NCBI GenBank assembly: GCA_964417785.1
Contig: CAYQJO010000019.1
Span: 1-31,419, forward strand
Reading direction: 5' to 3'
Length of the DNA: 31,419 bases
Source of the DNA: DAOTUL01 sp034437435
GTDB taxonomy: Bacteria > Chloroflexota > Anaerolineae > Aggregatilineales > Phototrophicaceae
Each line of letters opens with the position of its first letter. The stretch's first letter is position 1. Below, piece by piece: positions 1-6,778 of the stretch. The notes below the pieces were generated by a model that had not been told where the DNA came from, ran no database searches, and was given only the letters and a program-made list of their open reading frames with translations. The translations under genes were made by a program, and so were the position numbers.

Positions 1-61
1 CTTCCGGTGCGGTTCTCCTGGATGATCGTCAACGCAATAAATCGTTAGTGCGGGCTTAGGG

Positions 62-81
62 TTCGTGGTGTTTTTCACGAA
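62..81. promoter_or_regulatory. Inverted repeat upstream of the HMG-CoA reductase gene
   Basis: TTCGTG (62-67) and CACGAA (76-81) form a perfect 6-bp inverted repeat with an 8-base spacer, about 40 bases before the mvaA start. It abuts the TTGAGAG element that begins at 82. It could be an operator or a short hairpin, and its function is unknown. Confidence 0.3.
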
Positions 82-110
82 TTGAGAGTTTTTGAAAGCA
101 AAGCAATGAT
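81..110 (+). promoter_or_regulatory. Putative mvaA promoter with repeated TTGAGAG-type element
   Basis: TTGAGAG (82-88) is followed ten bases later by TTGAAAG (92-98), so the two lie on the same helix face. TTGAGA (82-87) could serve as a -35, with AATGAT (105-110) 17 bases downstream as a weak -10. That would leave only a very short leader before the ATG at 123, and no strong ribosome binding site is visible. The 18 bases at 81-98 match 15 of 18 positions at 3638-3655, upstream of the DUF35 genes. Seen directly: the repeats. Inferred: promoter role. Confidence 0.35.
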
Positions 111-122
111 AGAGTACAGTCC

Positions 123-1406
123 ATGAACGAGAAAAAATCATCACGCATTTCACAATTTTATAAGAGGTCGCACGACGAACGTCTGGCTGTTTTACAGGAG
201 TGGTTGGGCGATGAGTCACTGTTGGTTTTGGATGGCGGGTTGACCTTCGAGCAGGCAGACAACATGATCGAGAACGTCATTGGCACGTTCGGCCTACCGC
301 TCGGATTGGCAACCAACTTCCAGGTCAACGGACGCGACTATCTGGTGCCGATGGCGATAGAAGAACCATCGGTGGTGGCGGCGGCCAGCAACGCGGCCCG
401 TATGTTCCGCGAGGGTGGCGGCTTCACCGCCAACAGCGACGCCCCGGTCATGATCGGCCAGATGCAAATCCTTGATGTGCCGGATATGGCGGCGGCAGTG
501 GCGGCGATTGACGCAAACAAAGCCGAATTGATGGCTGAGGCCGACCGGCTCGATCCAGTGATCATACGCTTCGGCGGCGGCGCACGCGATATTGAAACCC
601 GCGTGTTCGCGGAGTCGCCCGTTGGTCCCATGCTGGTGCTGCACCTGTTGTTCGACGCCCGCGATGCGATGGGTGCGAACACCATCAACACAGCCGTCGA
701 GTCGCTGGCTCCCCGTGTGGAAGAACTGACCGGTGGACGAGTCAATCTGCGCATATTGAGCAATCTGGCCGACCGGCGTAAAGTTCGCGCCGAGGGTATG
801 ATCCCGGCACGACTGCTGGCTCGCGAGGAGATGTCGGGCCAGCAAGTCGTCGACGCCATCATCGAAGCCTGGGCGTTTGCAGCGGTCGATCCTTACCGGG
901 CATCCACGCATAACAAGGGCATTATGAACGGCATCGACCCGGTAGTGATTGTCACCGGCAATGACTGGCGAGCCATCGAAGCCGGGGCGCACGCTTATGC
1001 CGCTCGTGATGGTCATTACACCAGTCTGACACGCTGGTGGAAGGACGACGACGGCAATCTGCACGGTGCGATTGAACTGCCGATGGCGGTGGGTATCGTC
1101 GGCGGTGCCACCCGCGTGCATCCGTTGGCACAGCTTGCCCTCAAAATCCTGGAAGTGGAGAGCGCCCGCGAATTGGGCGAGGTCATCGCTGCGGTCGGTC
1201 TGGCGCAAAATCTGGGCGCGATCCGAGCGCTGGCGACCGAAGGCATCCAGCACGGCCATATGCGTTTGCACGCCCGGCAACTGGCGATTGCCGCCGGGGC
1301 TAAACCGGAGATGGTGGCGCATATCGTGCAGCAGATGATTGAAGAAAAGGCGATTCGTCTGGACCGGGCGCAGGAACTTGTCCAGGCGCTGCAAGACGGA
1401 GAATGA
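123..1406 (+). CDS. mvaA: Hydroxymethylglutaryl-CoA reductase, class II
   Basis: This enzyme interconverts HMG-CoA and mevalonate with NAD(P)H in the cytosol, the committed step of isoprenoid synthesis by the mevalonate route. The 427-residue length and the motif EEPSVVAAAS (residues 80-89) identify the class II (Pseudomonas mevalonii-like) family. All catalytic residues appear present: Glu80/81, Lys265 in HNKGIMNG, Asp281 in GNDW and His379 in HGHMRLHAR. DAMGAN (181-186) is the usual cofactor-side motif. The N-terminus (SRISQFYK) fits the family start, so ATG 123 is accepted although its ribosome binding site is weak. The stop overlaps the ATG at 1403, and the HMG-CoA synthase gene follows directly, which supports a biosynthetic role over the degradative one known in P. 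mevalonii. Confidence 0.95.
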   Translation: MNEKKSSRISQFYKRSHDERLAVLQEWLGDESLLVLDGGLTFEQADNMIENVIGTFGLPLGLATNFQVNGRDYLVPMAIEEPSVVAAASNAARMFREGGGFTANSDAPVMIGQMQILDVPDMAAAVAAIDANKAELMAEADRLDPVIIRFGGGARDIETRVFAESPVGPMLVLHLLFDARDAMGANTINTAVESLAPRVEELTGGRVNLRILSNLADRRKVRAEGMIPARLLAREEMSGQQVVDAIIEAWAFAAVDPYRASTHNKGIMNGIDPVVIVTGNDWRAIEAGAHAYAARDGHYTSLTRWWKDDDGNLHGAIELPMAVGIVGGATRVHPLAQLALKILEVESARELGEVIAAVGLAQNLGAIRALATEGIQHGHMRLHARQLAIAAGAKPEMVAHIVQQMIEEKAIRLDRAQELVQALQDGE

Positions 1407-1408
1407 GT

Positions 1409-2485
1409 ATGACCCTGAATGGTTTGCAACCATCTTATTTGATGCAATCAGACCGCAAGGTCGGTATTGTCGGTTATGGTGGCTATGTGCCGCGTTACCG
1501 GCTGCCCGGCAGTGAAGTAGCCCGTATCTGGACCGGCGGGCTGGGCGGCAGTCCGATCAAGGAAAAGGCGGTTGCCGGTCTCGATGAAGATGTCACCACC
1601 ATGTCGATTGAGGCGGCGCGGAATGCGCTGCTGCGGGCGCAGATTGATCCGCAGCAGATTCGGGCGGTGTGGGTCGGCAGTGAGAGCCACCCGTATGCCG
1701 TCAAGCCGACCAGCACCATTGTCGCTGAGAGCATCGGCACCGGTCCTAACATCCAGGCGGCGGACTGGGAGTTCGCCTGCAAAGCCGGTACGGAAGCAGT
1801 ACAGGCGTCTATCGGTATCGTTGGCAGCGGAATGGGTAATTACACGCTGAGTATCGGTATGGACACGGCTCAGGGGCGTCCCGGCGATGCGCTGGAATAT
1901 ACGGCAGCGTCTGGCGGTGCAGCGTTTATCATCGGTCCGGCGGACGAAGCTGTTGCCGTTTACCAGGGCAGTTACAGCTTTGTCACGGATACGCCCGACT
2001 TCTGGCGGCGTCCGGGTGAGACTTATCCGAGCCATGGCGACCGCTTCACTGGCGAACCGGCCTATTTCAACCATACCCTCTCGGCAGCCGAAGCGCTGAT
2101 GGAGATGATGGGAACCACCGCTGAAGATTACACCTACGCTGTTTTCCACCAGCCGAATTACAAATTCCCGTCGCGGGCTGCTGGTATGCTCGGCTTCAAG
2201 CCGGAGCAGATAGAAACCGGTTTGCTGGTTAATGAGATCGGCAATGTGTATTCCGGTTCGTGTATGATCGGCCTGACGGCCATCCTCGACATCGCCAAAC
2301 CGGGCGACCGGATTCTGATGATCAGTTACGGTAGTGGTGCCGGATCGGATGCGTTCGATCTGGTGGTGACCGACCGGATCACGGAGGTCCAGGGATTGGC
2401 TCCGGCGACACGGCGCTATATCGAACGGCGGACCACTATCGACTACGCCACCTACTGCCGTTTCCGCGACAAGTTGAAGGACTGA
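1409..2485 (+). CDS. Hydroxymethylglutaryl-CoA synthase, archaeal type
   Basis: It condenses acetyl-CoA with acetoacetyl-CoA to HMG-CoA, the step before HMG-CoA reductase. The protein is about 358 residues, the short archaeal type rather than the longer MvaS. The N-terminal signature VGYGGYVPRYRL (21-32) is typical. Catalytic residues are intact: Glu92 in SESHP, nucleophile Cys124 in EFACKAG and His247 in VFHQPN. Two in-frame starts exist. ATG 1403 overlaps the mvaA stop but leaves no room for a ribosome binding site. ATG 1409 has GGAG at 1398-1401 with 7-base spacing and is preferred. A later ATG at 1442 lacks a Shine-Dalgarno but would begin nearer the conserved core. In archaea this enzyme forms a complex with a thiolase and a DUF35 protein, and homologues of both follow here. 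Confidence 0.93.
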   Translation: MTLNGLQPSYLMQSDRKVGIVGYGGYVPRYRLPGSEVARIWTGGLGGSPIKEKAVAGLDEDVTTMSIEAARNALLRAQIDPQQIRAVWVGSESHPYAVKPTSTIVAESIGTGPNIQAADWEFACKAGTEAVQASIGIVGSGMGNYTLSIGMDTAQGRPGDALEYTAASGGAAFIIGPADEAVAVYQGSYSFVTDTPDFWRRPGETYPSHGDRFTGEPAYFNHTLSAAEALMEMMGTTAEDYTYAVFHQPNYKFPSRAAGMLGFKPEQIETGLLVNEIGNVYSGSCMIGLTAILDIAKPGDRILMISYGSGAGSDAFDLVVTDRITEVQGLAPATRRYIERRTTIDYATYCRFRDKLKD

Positions 2486-2490
2486 GGTTG

Positions 2491-3642
2491 ATGCAAGATG
2501 TTGTGATTGCCGGTGTCGGGATGACGCCGGTCGCTGAACATTGGGATAAGAGCCTGCGTACACTGGCAGTTGAGGCGATTGACGCCGCTCGTAATGATGC
2601 GGGGGTGACGCAGATTGATGCAATTTACGTCGGTAATGCGTTCGGCGCGTCGTTCAGCAGCCAGACGCACCTGGGACCGCTCATTGCTGACCATGCCGGG
2701 CTATCTGGTGTGGAAGCATACACGGTTGAAGCGGCAGATGCCTCCGGCGGGGCGGCACTGCGGGCCGGGTACATGGCGGTCGCTTCCGGCCTGCTGGAAA
2801 GTGTGCTGGTCGTCGGTGTGGAAAAGTCCGCTGACCGCGTGGGTGCGGAGCGGGTGGAATCTCGCAGTGTGGCGTTGGACGCCGATTTTGAGGCGGTTCA
2901 CGGTGCGACACTGACTGCACTGGCGGCAATGCTGATGCGGCGCTATATGTACGAGTACGCTGTGGACCTGAACGCTTTTGAGGGTTTCAGCGTCAACGCG
3001 CACGCCAATGGCAAGCGCAATCCATTTGCCATGTACCGGAATACGGTTCGGGCGGGTGCCTTTGCCAAAGCACCGATGGTAGCGGAGCCGGTCAATCTGT
3101 TTGATGGTGCGCCCGACGGTGATGGTGCGGCGGCGCTGCTGCTGACCTCGGTGCCGATGGCGGAAACCCTGGGGATTGACCCGGTGTTTGTGCGCGGTAG
3201 CGCGGCGGCAACCGATACGCTGGCGCTGCATGACCGCACCGATATGCTCTACTTGAAGGCGGTGGCCGCTTCTACCGGGGATGCACTGCGTCAGGCCAGG
3301 ATCGACCGCAGCGATGTCGATGTGTTTGAGATGCACGATTCGTTCACCATTATGAGTGTGCTGGCGCTGGAGGCTGCCGGGTTTGCCGGTCGCGGCCAGG
3401 GCTGGACCTTCGCCAATGACGAACACATCGGCCTGAACAGCCCACTGCCTATCAGTACCTTCGGCGGCCTCAAGAGCCGGGGCAACCCGGTGGGTGCAGC
3501 CGGTGTCTATCAGGCGGTTGAGGCGACGCTTCAGCTTCGCGGTGAGGCAGGCGATAACCAGGTTGCGAATGCCCGTACAGCCCTGATTCAGAGTATAGGT
3601 GGTCTCGGAAGTACTGCGATCAGCCATATTCTATCAGTTTGA
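2491..3642 (+). CDS. Thiolase-fold protein (SCP2/archaeal acetoacetyl-CoA thiolase family) lacking the catalytic Cys
   Basis: The fold and context are those of the archaeal acetoacetyl-CoA thiolase that pairs with HMG-CoA synthase. Recognisable motifs are EAADASGGAALRAG (80-93), HDSFT (282-286), STFGGLKSRGNPVGAAG (322-338) and SIGGLGST (368-375). Family members normally have ACASG at the first site (nucleophilic Cys) and GHPxG at the third (activating His). Here these are Asp83 (codon GAT) and Asn332. The 383-residue protein contains no cysteine anywhere. Thiolytic condensation by the normal ping-pong mechanism is therefore not expected. It may be a structural partner for HMG-CoA synthase, or an aldolase-like enzyme as in the Cys-less thiolase-fold Ltp2 that pairs with a DUF35 domain. 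ATG 2491 is preferred over TTG 2488, with AAGGA ten bases upstream. It lies 5 bases after the synthase stop in the same operon. Confidence 0.88.
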   Translation: MQDVVIAGVGMTPVAEHWDKSLRTLAVEAIDAARNDAGVTQIDAIYVGNAFGASFSSQTHLGPLIADHAGLSGVEAYTVEAADASGGAALRAGYMAVASGLLESVLVVGVEKSADRVGAERVESRSVALDADFEAVHGATLTALAAMLMRRYMYEYAVDLNAFEGFSVNAHANGKRNPFAMYRNTVRAGAFAKAPMVAEPVNLFDGAPDGDGAAALLLTSVPMAETLGIDPVFVRGSAAATDTLALHDRTDMLYLKAVAASTGDALRQARIDRSDVDVFEMHDSFTIMSVLALEAAGFAGRGQGWTFANDEHIGLNSPLPISTFGGLKSRGNPVGAAGVYQAVEATLQLRGEAGDNQVANARTALIQSIGGLGSTAISHILSV

Positions 3643-3694
3643 GAGCTTTTGAGAGCCATTGTTGGACGTTTTGAGAGGGTTTGTCCTCTATACT
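3638..3694 (+). promoter_or_regulatory. Triple TTTGAGAG repeat and -10-like box upstream of DUF35 genes
   Basis: GAGAG cores preceded by T-runs occur at 3641, 3651 and 3673, spacings of 10 and 22 bases, roughly one and two helical turns. The first overlaps the thiolase stop codon. TATACT (3689-3694) is a good -10, with no clear -35 at 16-18 bases. TTGGAC at 3662-3667 is 21 bases away, too far for a standard promoter. The element resembles 81-98 upstream of mvaA, which suggests a shared regulator for two transcripts of the cluster. Confidence 0.4.
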
Positions 3695-3722
3695 TTGGGA
3701 AATCTGTAACGAGGAGACTGAT

Positions 3723-3884
3723 ATGCAGATCACAAGACACTGGCGTATGAATGCACAGCGATACCGTCTCGAAGGTGTACGTTACCAGACCGGCGAGGTG
3801 AGTTTGCAGGCCCGTCCGATCCGCCGCAGCGATGACGATGCGCGTGAGGATGAGAAGAAGTCTGCCCGTGTGTATGCCGCATGA
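3723..3884 (+). CDS. DUF35 N-terminal segment (degenerate, cysteine-free zinc ribbon)
   Basis: This 53-residue ORF resembles the beginning of DUF35 proteins: a short helix (ITRHWRMNAQRYRLEG, 3-18) then a rubredoxin-like zinc ribbon. The ribbon normally has two Cys pairs. Here the first pair region reads VRYQTGEV and the second ARPIRRSD, so no cysteine remains. The tail is acidic and charged (SDDDAREDEKK). GAGGAG at 3711-3716, six bases before ATG 3723, fixes the start. The stop overlaps the next gene's start in an ATGA, so the two halves of a normally single DUF35 protein are translationally coupled. In the frame of the next ORF, the bases just before its ATG encode VCPCVCR after a TGA at 3851. 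A recent frameshift split or a sequence error is therefore possible. DUF35 in archaea bridges thiolase and HMG-CoA synthase. Confidence 0.72.
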   Translation: MQITRHWRMNAQRYRLEGVRYQTGEVSLQARPIRRSDDDAREDEKKSARVYAA

Positions 3885-4183
3885 ACCAGCCAGCCGTTGA
3901 ACTCCAGAGAGAAAGCTTCTCTTTCTCCGGAACGGGCGAGATATACAGCTTCACGGTCTTGCAGGACGCGCCGCAGGCTTTCGCCGCGCAGGCCCCCTAT
4001 GTCCTGGCCCTGGTCAAGCTGGATGAGGGTCCGCTGGTGACGACACAAATCACTGATCTGGACCCGGACGAAACCCTGCAAATCGGGGATCGCGTCGAGA
4101 TGGTCACGCGCAAGTTGATGACCGAAGGTGACCGAGGGGTAATCGTCTATGGCTACAAGTTCCGGAAAGTCCTTCCTACATAA
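3881..4183 (+). CDS. DUF35 C-terminal OB-fold protein
   Basis: This 100-residue protein matches the acyl-CoA-associated OB-fold half of DUF35: SGTGEIYSFTVL (16-27), then APYVLALVKLDEGPLV (38-53) and a closing IGDRVEMV strand (68-75). In the archaeal complex this domain caps the shared CoA-binding site between thiolase and HMG-CoA synthase. It is encoded directly after the degenerate zinc-ribbon ORF with a 4-base ATGA overlap, so production of both parts in similar amounts is likely. It contains no cysteine. A bidirectional terminator follows 11 bases later. Family assignment rests on motif pattern and neighbours, and its role in a complex is inferred. Confidence 0.8.
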   Translation: MNQPAVELQRESFSFSGTGEIYSFTVLQDAPQAFAAQAPYVLALVKLDEGPLVTTQITDLDPDETLQIGDRVEMVTRKLMTEGDRGVIVYGYKFRKVLPT

Positions 4184-4194
4184 ATGCAAATCAA

Positions 4195-4220
4195 AAAGGC
4201 CGCTACTTTGAGCGGCCTTT
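4195..4220. terminator. Bidirectional intrinsic terminator
   Basis: AAAGGCCGCT (4195-4204) pairs perfectly with AGCGGCCTTT (4211-4220) around a 6-base loop. The minus-strand side ends in five T residues and the plus side in three. It sits between the convergent DUF35 and ABC ATPase genes. Confidence 0.85.
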
Positions 4221-4244
4221 CCACTGTGATTGCCTGATTGTTAC

Positions 4245-5387
4245 TTACGTAATCATTTCCCGCAGATTTTGTTGCTTCTTCCACTCGTAAGCCAGTGACA
4301 ACTCGGTGTCGGTGTCGAAAACATGCATGTTGTCCATGTTGAGCGTCAGCGAGAGACGGTTGCCGACGTTGGCAGAAGTGCGTGGATCGGTGCGGGCGAC
4401 AAAGGTTTTACCACCCTCTTCCAGGTAGAGGATGATCTCATTACCCATCTGCTCAACCACGTCCACATTGGCCTCAATGTGATCCGGGGTAATGCCGGGC
4501 GGCTCGTAGTTACGGTCGTGGATGTCCTCTGGCCGAACACCGAGAATAATGCGCTTGCCACTGTAATCCTTATAGGGTGCGGCGCGGTCAGCCGGCACAT
4601 GAAGCTGGAAGACGCCCGTGTCGATGATCATACCGTTCTCAGCCTGCCTGAGTTCCGCATCGAAGAAGTTCATCGACGGGCTGCCGATGAAGCCAGCGAC
4701 AAAGACGTTGCGCGGATTGTGGTACAGGTTGAACGGGCTGTCGATCTGCTGGAGTTCGCCAGCGTTGAGGACGCAAATGCGTGTACCCATCGTCATGGCT
4801 TCCACCTGGTCGTGGGTCACATAGATGAAGGTGGTTTCGAGACGTTGGTGCAGCTTGCTGATGAATGAACGCGCTTCAACACGCAGCTTGGCGTCCAGGT
4901 TGGAGAGTGGCTCGTCCATCAGGAAGACCGCCGGTTCACGCACGATGGCACGACCGACTGCGACACGCTGGCGCTGACCACCGGAAAGCTGGCGCGGACG
5001 ACGGTCCAGAAGCTGGGAAATACCCAGGCTGGCGGCGGCATCCTGTACCCGCTGCTCGATGATGGCTTTAGGAGTCTTGCGCAGCTTCAGCCCGAAAGCC
5101 ATGTTGTCGAATACGGTCATGTGTGGATAAAGCGCGTAGCTCTGGAACACCATCGCTACGTCCCGGTCCTTCGGTGCGACATTGTTGACAATGCGGTCGC
5201 CAATGAAAATCTCCCCGTCTGAAATCTCTTCCAGTCCGGCCAACATACGTAACGTAGTGGATTTGCCACAGCCCGACGGGCCAACAAAAACCAAAAATTC
5301 TTTATCTTGAACTTCGATGTTCAGACTGGAAACAACAGTGGTGTCTCCGAATCGCTTGAAAACATCTTTAAATGTTACGCTCGCCAC
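4245..5387 (-). CDS. ABC transporter ATP-binding protein, MalK/UgpC type (carbohydrate uptake)
   Basis: This cytosolic ATPase subunit energises sugar or glycerol-phosphate-type importers. All nucleotide-binding motifs are intact: Walker A GPSGCGKST (36-44), Q-loop VFQSYALYPHM (80-90), signature LSGGQ (134-138), Walker B FLMDE (155-159) and switch His192. The roughly 140-residue C-terminal extension fits the TOBE/regulatory domain of MalK-like proteins. The start is GTG 5387, because a perfect GGAGG (5396-5400) lies 8 bases upstream. Earlier in-frame ATG/TTG-type starts would place the Shine-Dalgarno inside the gene. This gives 380 residues beginning MASVTF. No permease or binding protein of the matching family is adjacent, so it may serve several importers encoded elsewhere, as described for MsiK-like ATPases. 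An inverted repeat overlaps its -10. Confidence 0.93.
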   Translation of the reverse strand: MASVTFKDVFKRFGDTTVVSSLNIEVQDKEFLVFVGPSGCGKSTTLRMLAGLEEISDGEIFIGDRIVNNVAPKDRDVAMVFQSYALYPHMTVFDNMAFGLKLRKTPKAIIEQRVQDAAASLGISQLLDRRPRQLSGGQRQRVAVGRAIVREPAVFLMDEPLSNLDAKLRVEARSFISKLHQRLETTFIYVTHDQVEAMTMGTRICVLNAGELQQIDSPFNLYHNPRNVFVAGFIGSPSMNFFDAELRQAENGMIIDTGVFQLHVPADRAAPYKDYSGKRIILGVRPEDIHDRNYEPPGITPDHIEANVDVVEQMGNEIILYLEEGGKTFVARTDPRTSANVGNRLSLTLNMDNMHVFDTDTELSLAYEWKKQQNLREMIT

Positions 5388-5395
5388 TAAAATGT

Positions 5396-5400
5396 CCTCC
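5396..5400 (-). promoter_or_regulatory. Ribosome binding site that sets the ABC ATPase start
   Basis: The minus strand reads GGAGG followed by ACATTTTA and then GTG (5387). Spacing of 8 bases to the GTG is ideal. The ATG at 5402 would overlap this site, so the annotated N-terminus should begin at GTG. Confidence 0.8.
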
Positions 5401-5420
5401 ATCTGGCTAAACGTTGATCG

Positions 5421-5444
5421 ATTATAGACATAAATTCGTCTATA
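5421..5444 (-). promoter_or_regulatory. -10 box overlapped by an inverted repeat (candidate operator)
   Basis: On the minus strand TATAAT (plus coordinates 5421-5426) is a consensus -10 with no good -35. TATAGAC (plus 5423-5429) and GTCTATA (5438-5444) form a perfect 7-bp inverted repeat with an 8-base spacer that overlaps this -10. A repressor bound here would block transcription of the ABC ATPase gene. Confidence 0.45.
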
Positions 5445-5494
5445 CTGCACAAAAGAAATGCAGTTGGGACCATGCTTTCCCTTTAATCAAAGAT

Positions 5495-5500
5495 TATAAT
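5495..5500 (+). promoter_or_regulatory. Probable -10 of the cinA unit
   Basis: A consensus TATAAT lies 40 bases before the cinA ATG at 5540. No good -35 is visible at 16-18 bases. The expected leader is about 33 bases and includes AGGTGA at 5525-5530 as ribosome binding site. Confidence 0.45.
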
Positions 5501-5539
5501 GGATAATTTGCGAATTGCAAAAACAGGTGATGAGTTCCA

Positions 5540-6778
5540 ATGTTAGAGAATCCAAACGCTGAAATCATCAGTATTGGCACCGAGATTCTGCTTGGAGAAT
5601 TAACAGATACAAACTCCGTCCACATGGCTCGAGTCCTGCGTGATCTGGGTATTAATCTGTATTATATGACCTCGGTCGGCGATAACGAAGGTCGAATTGC
5701 CGATGCAATCCGGTTGGCGTTGTCGCGTGCGCATATCGTGATTACCTGCGGTGGTCTCGGACCTACGGTCGATGATATGACACGTGAAGCGGTGGCTCTG
5801 GCGACCGGGCGTGGCCTGACTTTCCACCAGCACTTGTTGGATCAGATTGCCGCCCGATTTGCCGGGTTCAATGTGCAGATGACGGACAACAACCGCCGTC
5901 AGGCATATTTGCCCGACGACGCTATCGTCATCGAGAATCCGGTCGGCACGGCACCGTCGTTTATCGTGGAACAGGGCGATAATGCGGTGATTAGCCTGCC
6001 GGGAGTTCCGCGTGAGATGAAGTTCTTGCTCGCAGAAAAAGTTGTGCCGTATCTGCGCAACCGCTATCGTCTGGGTATTATCAAAGCGCGGGTACTGAAA
6101 TCTGCCGGAATCGGTGAAAGTTCTCTGGACGATTTAATTGGTGCGGATTTGCTCAACTCAGCCAACCCCAGTATCGGCATGGCGGCCCACAGCGGCCAAA
6201 TTGATGTACGGATCACGGCCAAAGCCGAGACCGAGACTGAAGCAGATCGCATGATCGCGGAGATGGAGGCCCGTGTTCTGGAACGGGTCAGTCGTCATAT
6301 CTTTGGTGCGGATGATGAGCAGCTTGAGGATGTTCTCGTCGCGTATCTCAGGGAACACCATGCAAAGATCGCCGTTGTCCAGGCGGGGATCGGCAGTGTC
6401 GTCTCGGGTGTGCTTGAGGCTGTAAGCGGAAGTGAGGAGGTGCTGGCTCCACCGCAGACGTATGCTCATCCGGATGATCTACGGCAGGTACTTGATCTCG
6501 CCAATGGCGCGACGCTGCGCGACCTCTCACGGATGGCGGCAGAGCGGGCCTACGAACAGAACCAGGTGGCAGCGGCCATATCCGTCGTCAGTTTGCCCGA
6601 TGTGGATGAAGCTGACGATTCTGTCGAAGGGACCGTTGTGACTGTCTACAAGCCCGATCAGGTACGTGACCGTGTATACGGATTCGGCGCGAAGTCGGAT
6701 GTGGCGCGGCAGTGGGGTCAATCGTGGGTGCTGTCGGTCACCTGGCGCATGCTCAAGGAGCGGTTTGACGGTGCGTGA
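5540..6778 (+). CDS. cinA: CinA family protein with degenerate C-terminal deamidase domain
   Basis: The 412-residue length and two-domain layout are those of CinA. The N-terminal COG1058/MoaB-like domain (about 8-175) is well kept: IISIGTEILLGE (9-20), TCGGLGPTVDDMT (69-81), ENPVGTAPSF (132-141), LPGVPREM (153-160). In CinA this domain acts as an ADP-ribose/NAD-related pyrophosphatase. The C-terminal domain (about 265-412) should be the nicotinamide-nucleotide amidohydrolase PncC with an AESCTGG active-site motif. At that position this protein reads VQAGIGS (280-286), so the Glu, the catalytic Ser and the Thr are all changed. Deamidase activity is therefore doubtful, while the first domain looks functional. 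The next gene starts within its last codons, so the three genes to 7792 are probably one operon. Confidence 0.9.
   Translation: MLENPNAEIISIGTEILLGELTDTNSVHMARVLRDLGINLYYMTSVGDNEGRIADAIRLALSRAHIVITCGGLGPTVDDMTREAVALATGRGLTFHQHLLDQIAARFAGFNVQMTDNNRRQAYLPDDAIVIENPVGTAPSFIVEQGDNAVISLPGVPREMKFLLAEKVVPYLRNRYRLGIIKARVLKSAGIGESSLDDLIGADLLNSANPSIGMAAHSGQIDVRITAKAETETEADRMIAEMEARVLERVSRHIFGADDEQLEDVLVAYLREHHAKIAVVQAGIGSVVSGVLEAVSGSEEVLAPPQTYAHPDDLRQVLDLANGATLRDLSRMAAERAYEQNQVAAAISVVSLPDVDEADDSVEGTVVTVYKPDQVRDRVYGFGAKSDVARQWGQSWVLSVTWRMLKERFDGA

Noticed and set aside
1..60. Possible C-terminal end of an upstream plus-strand gene (frames ending at TAG 46-48 or TAG 57-59)
   Set aside because: Two frames are equally open over fewer than 20 codons. 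Nothing distinguishes a real coding end from chance.
115..120. TACAGT as -10 paired with TTGAAA (92-97, 17-base spacer)
   Set aside because: Transcription would start at about 127, after the mvaA ATG at 123.
294..1433. Long minus-strand open frame opposite mvaA (and similar long opposite-strand frames at 1448-2623, 2701-3627, 8376-9425 and 10957-12537)
   Set aside because: They lie fully antisense to well-recognised genes, have His/Arg-rich shadow composition and show no family motifs or ribosome binding sites.
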